A stretch of DNA of 8,799 bases from Halothiobacillus neapolitanus (GCA_020722165.1 DYLI01000034.1:5033-13831); one strand, 5' to 3'; shown: positions 1 to 7,593, counted from the stretch's first letter. Notes: generated by a model not told the origin, from the letters alone. Program-made: numbers and translations.

Positions 1-2213
1 CCACGGCAACACCACGGCAACGCGATGCACGCGGACGATTCACGGGCGCACAGGGCGCACCGGGCGAGGCTGCCGCGCAGCAGCAGCGTGAGGATCGGCG
101 CTTTAAGGAGCTTGGCGACCGCATTACAGGCGCATTAGACGAACCACCTGAAATTGACCCCTTTATTGCGGCCTACAACGAAGTGGCGCGCCCCGTTGGG
201 CGGGTGATGAAGTCCTTGGCGGGGGATGAGAAAAAGCAGGAAACCTGGCTTAAAAAGATTTGGCGGGCGCTGACCGACCCGAATGCGCAACGCAATCAGG
301 GCGGGCAAGGGCAGCAGGGCGGCGGCTTGCTGGATGAGCTTATGGGGTTGCTTGGCCTTGGTGGTCGTGGGCGTGGTGGGCGTGGTGCGCCACGCATCCC
401 CCCGGCAGCAGGCGCGGGCGGCGCTGGATTGCTGGCAAGCTTGGGCGGCTTTGCTAAAAAGCTCCCGCTGATTGGTGGCCTGATTACAAGCGGCCTGACT
501 GCGCTCACGGTGCTTGATTCCGAAGCGGACGATTCCACCACGCGGCGCGAAAAGGATGAAACAGCGGGCAAGGCCATAGGCGGCTTGGGCGGCATGATTG
601 CGGGCGGTTTTGCGGGCGCGCAAGGCGGTGCAATGTTGGGCGCGTTTGCAGGGCCAATCGGGGCAGCCATAGGCGGCGTGGTCGGCGGCGTGGCGGGTAT
701 GTTCTTTGGCGACCAGTCCGGGCAGATTATCGGTAAAACGATAGGCGGCTGGGTGAATGACCTGCGCACGGCGGATATTCCCGGCATGATTGCGGGCGCA
801 TGGACAAGCGTGACCGACACGATTAAGGGCACATGGGATGCGGCGCTGGAGAATATCAAGACCACGTTTAGCGGCATGGCTGAGGGTGTCATGGCGGTGT
901 TCGATGGTGTTGCCAAGGCAATAGGCGGCGCATGGGATAACCTCAAAAACGGTGCAAAAGTCATTACCGAAGGTGCTGCGGCGATGGCGGATAAAGCCAA
1001 GGCGGCGCTCAAGGATGCGACCGGGGTTGATCTGGATGCGGTAGCGAAGAATGTCACGGACGCAGCCAAGGCCGGGGTTGAAGCAGTCAAAACGGGCATT
1101 GTGAATGTAGCGGACAAAGCCAACACCGCCGTGCGTGAGGCCACGGGGGTGGATGTTGCGGCCAAGGCGAAAGAGGCGTGGGAAACCTTGCAAGAAGGTG
1201 CGGACGCGCTCAAGGAAAAGGCCACGGGCATGGTGATGGGCGCAGTCGCTGGCGCTAAAACGGTGGTGAATAACACCATCGAAGGCGCAAAGGCGGTGGG
1301 TAGCGCGGCGGTTGATACAGCAAAAAAAGGGGCTAACTATCTTGCCAACGAAACCACGCCGGGCAAGATTGCCAAGAAGGCGGCGGAGGTGGCTGGTAAT
1401 GCTGTAGAGGCCGGAAAACAGCAATACAAGGCGCTCACCGGTCAGGCCGATGATGAGATGATTGCCGCCTTTCATGCCAAAGGCTGGACAAAAGAACAGG
1501 CGGCGGGCATTGCAGCCAATCTTAAACAGGAATCCGGCAAGACTTACAACCATCAAGCGGTCGGCGATGGTGGCAAAGCGTATGGCTTGGCGCAGTGGCA
1601 TCCTGATCGACAAGCCGACTTCAAGGCGTGGGCGGGCAAGGACATTCGCGAATCCAGTAAGCAAGAGCAAATCGACTTTATTGATTATGAGCTACGCCAA
1701 GGCAAGGAACAGGCCGCTGGGCAGAAGCTCATGCAGGCGCAAACAGCGGGCGAGGCGGGCGCGGTGGTGTCCAAATACTACGAGCGCCCGCTGCGCAAGG
1801 ATGAAGAGGCCGCGAATCGTGGTGCGGAAGCTGAACGCATGGCGGCCAAAGCCAAGACTGCACCCGTGACCTCTCCGCAACCTGCCCAATCCGCACACAC
1901 GGCACAGGCCGCGCCCGCACAGACCAATGCTCAGACAATGACCGCGCCTGTAGCCGTGCAAGCCCCCGCCGTGGCAAACCTTGCCCCGGCGGTCAGCGCG
2001 TCCATGCCCGCGTCGCTTGGCATGATTCAATCGCCCGCGCCGCCTCCCGTGGTCAGTGATGCCCCCGCCGTGGCTGAACCGCTGGGCTTTGGCTCCAATA
2101 CAGCCGCAAGCGGACGCAGTGATGGCAATTCAGACGCGCCCCTTGTCGGACAAGACCTGCGCGACCGTCGCATTGCGCATGTGGTGACGGGCGGATTGAG
2201 TAATTTCGTTTAA
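1..2213 (+). CDS. Large phage tail protein (tape-measure-like) with tail lysozyme domain, 5' partial
   Basis: The frame is open from base 3 to the TAA at 2211-2213, giving 736 visible residues. The GTG at 183 is internal: the upstream codons read as plausible phage tail protein, including the RDARGRF stretch near residue 8, so the true start lies outside the window. Numbering is from the first visible codon. In order I see a charged N-terminal part; a Gly/Arg-rich linker (about 110-135); a Gly-zipper-like hydrophobic stretch (about 190-236) that could contact membrane; Ala/Lys-rich helical repeats (about 329-390); a tail-lysozyme-like domain (about 483-615); and a Pro/Ala-rich linker with the C-terminal motif DRRIAHVVTGG. 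The lysozyme call rests on the pattern GW-KEQAAGIAANL-QESG, G-AYGLAQWH-DRQ-F and the following EQIDFIDYEL. The Glu at 510 in the QES triplet is the likely catalytic acid that cleaves peptidoglycan during injection. This architecture fits a tape measure or tail-tip protein carrying a muralytic domain. The lysozyme call is firm; the tape-measure role is inferred. Confidence 0.85.
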   Translation, partial: TATPRQRDARGRFTGAQGAPGEAAAQQQREDRRFKELGDRITGALDEPPEIDPFIAAYNEVARPVGRVMKSLAGDEKKQETWLKKIWRALTDPNAQRNQGGQGQQGGGLLDELMGLLGLGGRGRGGRGAPRIPPAAGAGGAGLLASLGGFAKKLPLIGGLITSGLTALTVLDSEADDSTTRREKDETAGKAIGGLGGMIAGGFAGAQGGAMLGAFAGPIGAAIGGVVGGVAGMFFGDQSGQIIGKTIGGWVNDLRTADIPGMIAGAWTSVTDTIKGTWDAALENIKTTFSGMAEGVMAVFDGVAKAIGGAWDNLKNGAKVITEGAAAMADKAKAALKDATGVDLDAVAKNVTDAAKAGVEAVKTGIVNVADKANTAVREATGVDVAAKAKEAWETLQEGADALKEKATGMVMGAVAGAKTVVNNTIEGAKAVGSAAVDTAKKGANYLANETTPGKIAKKAAEVAGNAVEAGKQQYKALTGQADDEMIAAFHAKGWTKEQAAGIAANLKQESGKTYNHQAVGDGGKAYGLAQWHPDRQADFKAWAGKDIRESSKQEQIDFIDYELRQGKEQAAGQKLMQAQTAGEAGAVVSKYYERPLRKDEEAANRGAEAERMAAKAKTAPVTSPQPAQSAHTAQAAPAQTNAQTMTAPVAVQAPAVANLAPAVSASMPASLGMIQSPAPPPVVSDAPAVAEPLGFGSNTAASGRSDGNSDAPLVGQDLRDRRIAHVVTGGLSNFV
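987..1172 (+). repeat. Imperfect 41-residue-period repeat in the tail lysozyme protein
   Basis: Two 21-residue units start at 987 and 1110, exactly 123 nt (41 codons) apart. Both follow the pattern A-D-K-A-x-x-A-[LV]-[KR]-[DE]-A-T-G-V-D-[LV]-x-A-x-A-K. A weaker third trace centred on A-T-G lies at about 1200-1229 and breaks the period. The units lie in Ala/Lys/Val-rich sequence that is probably helical, as is common in tape-measure-type proteins. Repeat-driven length variation in this region is inference. Confidence 0.7.
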
Positions 2214-2261
2214 GGAAAATGACCCCCGCCGCGCGCCTTGCCAGCTTGCACAATAGGCGGC

Positions 2262-2555
2262 ATGAAGCAGATTACCGGGTTGGACATTCAAGACATGGTG
2301 CGGCACTGGCTGGCTGCGCCCGTGTACGGCTATTTGGGGTCGGACTATGGCAATGACCTCAAGGCCATTTTGCAGCGTCCGCAAGCTGACCATTTAGCCG
2401 ATGAACAGCTCGCCAAGCTGCGCAATGACGTTGCCGCGCTGCAAGCCCTGCCCGCATCCGCCGTGAACATCTACGCCGTGAAAACGCCTCCGGACAAGAT
2501 TGAGTTGGTCATCGAGGTTGCCGGGCGCGGCATTATTTATCAGGACACGCTGTAA
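2262..2555 (+). CDS. gp25/gpW-like baseplate wedge protein
   Basis: This 97-residue protein resembles the T4 gp25 / P2 gpW baseplate wedge family, which anchors the baseplate to the sheath and starts sheath assembly. The family-like features are an N-terminal helix ending in a P-x-Y-G-Y-L-G-S-D-Y-G segment (about residues 20-31), then L-K-A-I-L, a helical middle, and a beta-rich C-terminus (I-E-L-V-I-E-V-A-G-R-G-I-I-Y). The length is usual for the family. I chose the ATG at 2262, preceded by the AGG-containing stretch 2255-2260; a TTG at 2238 would add eight poorly coding residues. It sits directly upstream of the J-like gene and overlaps it by one base (TAATG), which suggests translational coupling and reproduces the P2 W-J order. 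The similarity is moderate and the call leans partly on synteny. Confidence 0.7.
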   Translation: MKQITGLDIQDMVRHWLAAPVYGYLGSDYGNDLKAILQRPQADHLADEQLAKLRNDVAALQALPASAVNIYAVKTPPDKIELVIEVAGRGIIYQDTL

Positions 2556-4063
2556 TGTTGACCAAAGAAGACTTTGCTTTAGCGATTAAGAACAATCTGG
2601 CGAATCACCCCCAGCTTGATGCGCTGTACCGGGTGAATGACCCGCGCATACTGCAATCGCTAGAGGCTATGGCGACCATGCTTTCGATGCTATCGCAGCA
2701 TATCGAAGTTGCGGTGAGCGAGCCTTTTTTGAAAACCCGCGATGCCACGATTCTTGCCGATGCGTCCTTACGCGGGCTTGTGCCTAAAGCCGTACCTGCG
2801 CGTGCGCGGATTAGCGTCAAGAACAATGGCACGGCGGATTACACGCTTGATACCAGTCGCCCAGTGCTGGACTCAACCGGGCGCTTGTGGATTACCCAAA
2901 CCACGGCGACGGTGCGACCGGGCGAGATTGGTACGGTCGAAGTCATTCAGCGCCGCAGCGTGAGTATCACGCATACGGTGGCGAGTGATGAGCCGTTTTA
3001 CAGTATCGAGATTCCCAAGGCCGTTGACGATGCGTTTTTGTCCGCGCTTTCGGTGCGCGATAGCTTGGGTGAATGGACATGGCGTGAGCGCTATATCAAC
3101 ACATGGCCGGGCGAGCGGGTGTACCACGTCGAAGCGGATGATCGTAAGCGCGTATTTATCCGCTTCGGCATTGCCGATGTGGTGGGCGTGCAGCCGCGTG
3201 TTGGCGACACGTTCACACTGAACATCAGCTACAGCTTCGGCGATTTCCCCAACGGTGCAGCGCCGGGCGTGGATACACCGTTTGCCTTTGAATACATTGC
3301 CGCACCTGCTGAAAACGCGGTCGAGCTGAAAATGAGCGTCATGCTGGAGCCGGGCAGCAGCCCGTTCGATATGATTACATTGCGTGACCTTGCCCGCTAC
3401 CCCTCGGTGTACGAACACAACGCGGTCTTTTTGGGCGAGTTTGATTTTCTGGTGCGCCGTCACTTTCCTGAATTGCGCTTTTTGAGCGTCTGGAACGAGC
3501 AGCGTGAAGAGGCGGTGCGCGGTGCGAGTGTGGATAACATCAATGTGCTGTTCGTGGCTTGCCTCTCTAGCGATAGCTCAGAGGCCGTGGTACTCCAACC
3601 CGACCCGGCGGTGACGGTGCATCCCACGGTGATTGCCCTGGCCAACTTGACCGGAACGCAGCAAAGTATCAAGGCCAAAATTTTAGAGGCCGATGATTCC
3701 TACCGCGTGCGCTTTATGACCCCGGTGCGCTCGAAAATCGCCTGCCAGATCAAGGCGCGGGTCTCCAGTGTGTACGTCGCAAGCTCCGTGCGTGACAAAG
3801 TAGTTAATCTGGTGCTGGCAGAATATGGGGAAGATGCGAGCGCATCAAAGCGTGGCGATAACCGCCCGCTGTACCGCCGCATTTACGCGCTGATTCGTGA
3901 GCGCATTCCTGAGCTGAATGATGCCAATGCCGACCTGCAAGTGACGATCGATGAGCCTATTACACCGCGCCCTGAGTTGTGGCGCTACATTGCCCCGGAA
4001 ACGCTGACGGTGGATGTCGTGACCGAGAACACCGCGATTGATGCTTGGGGTATGCGCGGGTGA
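2555..4063 (+). CDS. Baseplate J-like protein
   Basis: This 502-residue protein matches the baseplate J / T4 gp6 / Mu gp47 type of wedge component, which forms the main ring of contractile-tail baseplates. The recognisable part is the N-terminal third: a helical lead-in, then a stretch around residues 64-95 containing ILADASLRGLVPKAVPARA followed by a beta strand with KNNG. Next comes a beta-rich domain with GRLWITQTTATVRPGEIGTV (about 108-127), the usual J-like pattern of a short conserved helix followed by beta sandwich. The C-terminal part (about 405-490) is mixed alpha/beta. The ATG at 2555 shares its A with the stop of the gp25-like gene. The C-terminus overlaps the next gene by four bases (GTGA) if the GTG start there is used. 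The gene is intact, with no frameshift. Function is inferred from sequence pattern and position between the W-like and I-like genes. Confidence 0.83.
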   Translation: MLTKEDFALAIKNNLANHPQLDALYRVNDPRILQSLEAMATMLSMLSQHIEVAVSEPFLKTRDATILADASLRGLVPKAVPARARISVKNNGTADYTLDTSRPVLDSTGRLWITQTTATVRPGEIGTVEVIQRRSVSITHTVASDEPFYSIEIPKAVDDAFLSALSVRDSLGEWTWRERYINTWPGERVYHVEADDRKRVFIRFGIADVVGVQPRVGDTFTLNISYSFGDFPNGAAPGVDTPFAFEYIAAPAENAVELKMSVMLEPGSSPFDMITLRDLARYPSVYEHNAVFLGEFDFLVRRHFPELRFLSVWNEQREEAVRGASVDNINVLFVACLSSDSSEAVVLQPDPAVTVHPTVIALANLTGTQQSIKAKILEADDSYRVRFMTPVRSKIACQIKARVSSVYVASSVRDKVVNLVLAEYGEDASASKRGDNRPLYRRIYALIRERIPELNDANADLQVTIDEPITPRPELWRYIAPETLTVDVVTENTAIDAWGMRG

Positions 4064-5160
4064 GCATGTTCGGCTTTCCGCATAGCCTCGTCCCGCGCCT
4101 CGAGCCGCTGCGTGAGAGCCTTGCCGTTGATGACATTGAGCAACAGCTTAACGATTTGTTCGTGGATATGTTTGAGCGCGTATCGGTGGAGGCGTTTGAT
4201 GCCATCAACGCGGGTGCGCCGCATCTTGGCACGTTTGATTTAGTGCGCCGCGCCATGACGGCGGACGGACTGGCATTGCTGAAAAGCGACCGTGAGGAAC
4301 AAGTCACGCGCTACCTGCATAAAGCATGGGTGGCCTCGGACAATCAAGGACGTGGCCTGCATTTTCTGCGCACCTATCTGCAAATGCTTTATCCAAACGA
4401 GTGGCAGTTGTTCCAGCTCGAACAGGATAAGTCCATTCCATACCCCTACGCCTTGCAGCACGATAGCGGCAACCGTGAAACGCACTTTTTAACCAGTCGA
4501 TTAAGCGTGCTGATTGACGGCAATAGTGCAAACGCACCGCTGCTTGGACGGTTTGTGCCGATTCTCACCTCGGTGATTGCGGCGCGGCTGGTGATTGCTT
4601 TTGAAACCTACAAAATGCTGTATATCAACGGCATCTACGGTGCGCAGCTTGGGATGCTGGGCATTGCCAACCCAAGGCTTGAGCTTGGTAATGACAATAT
4701 CCGTGCGGATGTTGTGCTGGATGCAGCATGGGGCGGTCATGCGCAAGGTGCGCTACTGCCTCAAGGTTTGACCGCATTAACCCAGCCCGGCGCGGCCTTC
4801 TTCATGACGAATTATTACGCGCCGATTGAATGCCCGGCGGTGTGTATCGTTTCACGTGATTATTGTTGTGACCCTGAACGCCTGATTGACCGCATGACAG
4901 AGGCGGTCGTGCGCGTGAAGCCCACGAGCGCCGCAAGCGTGCTGGGCGTGTTGTTCGACAAGCGTATCCCCGTTGCATCGGGCTGGCCTAATGACTGGCA
5001 AACCGACACACTACAAGGCTCAAGCGTGGCAACCTTTGGCCAGGTTTATGACCAACGTGTGCCGCTGCTCATCGGCTGGCCGTATGGCGTGGATACCTCT
5101 GTGCCTACCAATGCCAACCAAGAGGCCAGTGTCGGTGGCGCTATTGTCGCGCCGCAATAG
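4060..5160 (+). CDS. Tail protein at the P2 gpI position, double length
   Basis: This 366-residue protein follows the J-like gene exactly where P2 gpI lies. Its N-terminal half resembles the tail-protein-I group: a helical N-terminus, then AWVASDNQGRGLHFLRTYLQ and MLYPN around residues 92-115. In gpI-type proteins this region joins J in the baseplate wedge. The C-terminal half (about 150-366) is beta-rich and is not explained by P2 gpI, which is roughly half this length. It ends in two related segments, F-D-K-R-I-P ... G-W-P at 299-310 and Y-D-Q-R-V-P ... G-W-P at 330-341. I placed the start at the GTG at 4060, which gives a four-base GTGA overlap with the J-like gene; an ATG at 4066 is an equally good alternative, and a TTG at 4045 is less likely. 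The extra half could be a wedge extension toward the fibres, which is speculative. Confidence 0.68.
   Translation: MSMFGFPHSLVPRLEPLRESLAVDDIEQQLNDLFVDMFERVSVEAFDAINAGAPHLGTFDLVRRAMTADGLALLKSDREEQVTRYLHKAWVASDNQGRGLHFLRTYLQMLYPNEWQLFQLEQDKSIPYPYALQHDSGNRETHFLTSRLSVLIDGNSANAPLLGRFVPILTSVIAARLVIAFETYKMLYINGIYGAQLGMLGIANPRLELGNDNIRADVVLDAAWGGHAQGALLPQGLTALTQPGAAFFMTNYYAPIECPAVCIVSRDYCCDPERLIDRMTEAVVRVKPTSAASVLGVLFDKRIPVASGWPNDWQTDTLQGSSVATFGQVYDQRVPLLIGWPYGVDTSVPTNANQEASVGGAIVAPQ
4951..5083 (+). repeat. 31-residue-period repeat at C-terminus of the gpI-like protein
   Basis: Two copies of [LV]-[FY]-D-x-R-[IV]-P-x-x-x-G-W-P start at 4951 and 5044, exactly 93 nt (31 codons) apart. The pattern implies a small duplicated beta unit near the C-terminus. 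It may be an attachment surface for fibre proteins, but nothing in the sequence proves that. Confidence 0.65.
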
Positions 5161-5232
5161 GAAAACGGCACAAAATCGCAAGTTGGCGCGGTTGTTTAAT
5201 ACCCGCATGAACACACATAGCGAGCAAGCCGC
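5161..5232 (+). other. Longest intergenic gap, with micro-ORF
   Basis: This 72-nt non-coding gap separates the baseplate module from the fibre module. I find no good sigma70-type promoter: TTTAAT at 5195-5200 has no -35 box at proper spacing. There is no stem followed by a T-run either. A nine-codon micro-ORF from the ATG at 5207 ends with a TGA at 5234-5236 that overlaps the next ATG as ATGA, which could couple translation. It has no clear Shine-Dalgarno of its own. Confidence 0.35.
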
Positions 5233-5790
5233 ATGATTTTAACCATTACCCAAGTCGGTCTTGCGCGGGAAACCGACGCGCTGACCACGGGCAACATGCC
5301 CCGGTTTGATAGAATTGTCATCGGTTCGGGCGTACCTCATGCCCAGCCTTTTTTAGCCACGGCAATGGTACAGCATGCCTTTGAAACGCAAGTTCTTGTC
5401 GTGGAGCGCCTATCCGCTGGCGCGGTGAAGTTTCACGCCTCCATTCCTTCTGATGTTGAGGTCAACATTCGTGAAATTGGCCTGTTTCTTGAAGACGGCA
5501 CGCTCTACGCCTACGCGGATTACTCGCAAGGCACGGGGCAATCGTTTTTCAAAAGCGCCGGGTTCGCTTTCAGCTTCTTTGTGCTGTTGACCCGCGAACA
5601 GTTGCCAAACTTAGTCTTTACCTATGTCCCGGTGGATACCTCCGCTATTGCACTGACCATCAGCCAAAACGCATCGGCGGCGATTGATCTACAGATTCAA
5701 GGCTACCTGCTGAACATCATGTCGCTGGTGTCTACGCAGTCCGCTGACATCATCCAGCTTAAGAAACTCCTTAAACCCTGCCCACGTTAA
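5233..5790 (+). CDS. Tail-collar fibre protein, short form (P2 gpH N-terminal-like)
   Basis: This 185-residue protein looks like the N-terminal attachment domain of phage tail-collar fibre proteins. That domain joins fibres to the baseplate in P2-like phages. Supporting features are an N-terminal beta strand with T-x-x-G; G-x-G-V-P-H at 31-36; and the family-like stretch F-H-A-x-I-P ... N-I-R-E-I-G-L-F-L-E-D-G-T-L-Y-A-Y-A at about 68-95. It ends in a helical segment around ADIIQLKKLL and has no fibre shaft or receptor-binding part. It may therefore be a stand-alone adaptor or an ancestral fibre that lost its distal part. It is collinear with the second collar gene at 8017 without gaps over at least 95 residues. 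The ATG at 5233 has only a weak upstream Shine-Dalgarno and sits in an ATGA overlap with the micro-ORF upstream. Confidence 0.78.
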   Translation: MILTITQVGLARETDALTTGNMPRFDRIVIGSGVPHAQPFLATAMVQHAFETQVLVVERLSAGAVKFHASIPSDVEVNIREIGLFLEDGTLYAYADYSQGTGQSFFKSAGFAFSFFVLLTREQLPNLVFTYVPVDTSAIALTISQNASAAIDLQIQGYLLNIMSLVSTQSADIIQLKKLLKPCPR

Positions 5791-5812
5791 CAGTTAAAAA
5801 GGTTAAATCACC

Positions 5813-7582
5813 ATGACCATCACCCTTGACCAACTCGCCGAACGCATGGATCGCGATTATCGCGCTGCCTCGGAAACCATGTCGATTCTGCCTACCTTCA
5901 TTGACCCGAATGGCCCGGCAAATGTGACCGTGCAACTTGCATCCGGCGCGTGCACTTTCCCGACACTAAAAACCCTGACGGCTGCGATTGACGCTGCGAT
6001 CATGCAAGACACGATCAACTCGGTGCTTGGTCGCGTTGATCAGCTTGACACTCTGAATCAGGGCGTAATTTCTGCGCTCAATCAGCTTGGTGCGAAAGAT
6101 GGACCGACATGGAGCAGCTATGACCTGACCAGTGCCGAAACGGCGGCAGACTCCAGTGATCCACTGTACCGCGCCAACGTGGAAAGAGGCGTGCGCTATC
6201 CGTTCGATGCGTACATCGTGCAACCGATGGAGCGCCGCAACCCCGGCGACTGGATGAAGATCGGCAATGTGTTGCTCCCGCCGCATACCGATAGCATTTT
6301 CGCAGGCTATACCGGGACAGCAGGCTCTGCGGCCTCGGCGATGGTGAATGTCAGTCAGTATCCAGCATTCAGTAAGACCATTACCACTTATAGCTATACC
6401 ACGTACTATACATGGTACGGCTATTATTACTCATGGTGGAATCGTCGCTATGGCTGGTACTACAGACCCTATTATTACCGCTACTATTATGATGCCTATT
6501 ATTATGGCGGGTATTACGCATCTAATACGGTTGCGACAGCGACAACAAGTGTCGTAACAAGCCCACTATCTGGTTCTCAGGTGTCACAGACATTCCAAGT
6601 TCCAACAGCAAAAGTTCTCAAGGGATTGCGCTTGTGGACTGGGACAGCGGGCAGCACGCTCACGCAATACCCCAAACTGATTATTACCGAAGCGACGCTA
6701 GGTATGCCTGACACCAGCAAAGTAATTGGTGAGGCTACTGTAGTAAGCGACGCGGCCTATTCCAACGGTCAAGGCACTATGGCGGGGTCACTTGCTGACG
6801 GGGTATATGTGAGCTTCAACCTCACTGCGCCGATTTATCTACAGGCGAACAAAGCCTATGCGATTGTGATTACCATCCCCAACGGGCAAAACTTCAATGT
6901 CTGGACGACGGCGAACGGCTTCAACAAGGGCGGATTGTTCTACACCCAAGACGGCGCAATGTGGACGCAAGACCTTGCCAAGGACGTGCTGTTTAGTCTG
7001 GTCACGGCTTCGTTCACCGCAGGCGAACATATCGTTGAGCTTAACCCGCTCTCCGTATCCGGCGGTATTGCTTCCATCAAAAGCGAGCTTTCAGCATTAG
7101 TGCCCGAGAACACCACGATCGCGATTGAGGTGGACATCAACACCGTGTGGCGCGCAATTGAAGTGATTGACACCATTGACCAGCTGCCACCCTTTACCCC
7201 GGTGCGTATGAAGGTTACGGCAACCAGCGAAGCCGCGCCGATGATTGATACGGTCAATAGCCGCTTGACGGCTTTCCGCCCAGCCAATCAACTGCGTTTT
7301 ACCGGAAAGCTGCGTGATGTAACACAACCCGGCGCGTTAAAGGTGTCTGTGTCTGCGATTGGTTACGATCCAGCGTTTCACACCATAACATTTGCCGCCA
7401 AAGTCGGGACATCCACCATTAAACCAACCGTGGTGCGCCCGGTGTACGGCAACAACACCTCTGCACAGTTCGAGGTCACGTTCGCTCTGCCGATTGATGC
7501 TACGCAGTATCAAATCAACATTACGGGCAATACCACACTGGCCACCCGTGTGTTTGACATTACCAGCATCGTTGAACTTTAA
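5813..7582 (+). CDS. Tail/fibre protein with Tyr-rich insert and beta-sandwich modules
   Basis: I do not recognise this 589-residue protein as one named family. Position and architecture suggest a baseplate-proximal fibre or host-contact protein. Residues 1-110 are helical, with a heptad-like stretch around LGRVDQLDTLNQGVISALNQ (about 72-91). Residues 110-190 are mixed and include GDWMKIGNVLLPPHTDS. Residues 193-235 are a Tyr/Trp-rich insert. Residues 257 to about 400 look like a beta sandwich of the sort found in choice-of-anchor R or carbohydrate-binding-like modules, with the pattern SQTF-VP...LKGLRLW ... LIITEATLGMPD ... YLQANKAYAIVI. Residues 400-589 are beta-rich, ending in strands typical of oligomeric fibre proteins. 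No signal peptide or transmembrane segment is apparent. The ATG at 5813 has AAAAGG at 5797-5802 upstream. The TAA overlaps the Shine-Dalgarno of the next gene. Receptor binding is inference. Confidence 0.68.
   Translation: MTITLDQLAERMDRDYRAASETMSILPTFIDPNGPANVTVQLASGACTFPTLKTLTAAIDAAIMQDTINSVLGRVDQLDTLNQGVISALNQLGAKDGPTWSSYDLTSAETAADSSDPLYRANVERGVRYPFDAYIVQPMERRNPGDWMKIGNVLLPPHTDSIFAGYTGTAGSAASAMVNVSQYPAFSKTITTYSYTTYYTWYGYYYSWWNRRYGWYYRPYYYRYYYDAYYYGGYYASNTVATATTSVVTSPLSGSQVSQTFQVPTAKVLKGLRLWTGTAGSTLTQYPKLIITEATLGMPDTSKVIGEATVVSDAAYSNGQGTMAGSLADGVYVSFNLTAPIYLQANKAYAIVITIPNGQNFNVWTTANGFNKGGLFYTQDGAMWTQDLAKDVLFSLVTASFTAGEHIVELNPLSVSGGIASIKSELSALVPENTTIAIEVDINTVWRAIEVIDTIDQLPPFTPVRMKVTATSEAAPMIDTVNSRLTAFRPANQLRFTGKLRDVTQPGALKVSVSAIGYDPAFHTITFAAKVGTSTIKPTVVRPVYGNNTSAQFEVTFALPIDATQYQINITGNTTLATRVFDITSIVEL
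6389..6517 (+). other. Tyr/Trp-rich segment within the fibre protein
   Basis: This 43-codon stretch (residues 193-235 of the 589-residue protein) encodes 22 Tyr and 4 Trp, with Gly, Arg, Ser and Thr between them. At DNA level it is an imperfect TAT/TAC array, with related cores CTATTATTAC at 6421-6430 and 6470-6479, CTACTATTAT at 6481-6490 and CTATTATTAT at 6496-6505. It is clearly AT-richer than the surrounding gene. It lies between a mixed N-terminal region and a beta-sandwich-like module, so it may be a long exposed loop. Confidence 0.85.
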
Positions 7583-7593
7583 GGAATCCAATC

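Noticed and set aside
135..1670. Long antisense ORFs (135-1670 and 296-1279, minus strand)
   Set aside because: They are shadows of the GC-rich Gly/Ala/Lys-rich + strand gene; their proteins are low-complexity Cys/His/Arg- or Ala/Pro/Ser-rich and lack recognisable domains.
183..2213. GTG at 183 as the true start of the lysozyme protein
   Set aside because: The frame is open back to base 3 and the upstream codons look like real tail-protein sequence; there is no Shine-Dalgarno before 183. The gene is 5' partial.
2238..2261. TTG start adding eight residues to the gp25-like protein
   Set aside because: No Shine-Dalgarno upstream of the TTG and the added residues do not look coding; the ATG at 2262 fits family length.
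2219..2356. 45-codon ORF starting TAAGGAAAATG, just after the lysozyme gene
   Set aside because: The Shine-Dalgarno spacing is only two bases, the product looks out of frame, and it overlaps the gp25-like gene through most of its length.
5148..5190. Hairpin terminator between the gpI-like and collar genes
   Set aside because: The only inverted match is six bases (5148-5153 with 5185-5190) with a long loop and no T-run.
4973..5236. 87-codon ORF overlapping the end of the gpI-like gene
   Set aside because: Most of it is an out-of-frame shadow of the gpI-like gene; only the last nine codons, reported as a micro-ORF, lie in free sequence.
6380..6530. Tyr-rich segment as the variable region of a diversity-generating retroelement
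   Set aside because: It is in the middle of the protein and not at the C-terminus, no template repeat or reverse transcriptase is visible, and the codons are biased to TAT/TAC and not spread as A-directed mutagenesis would give.
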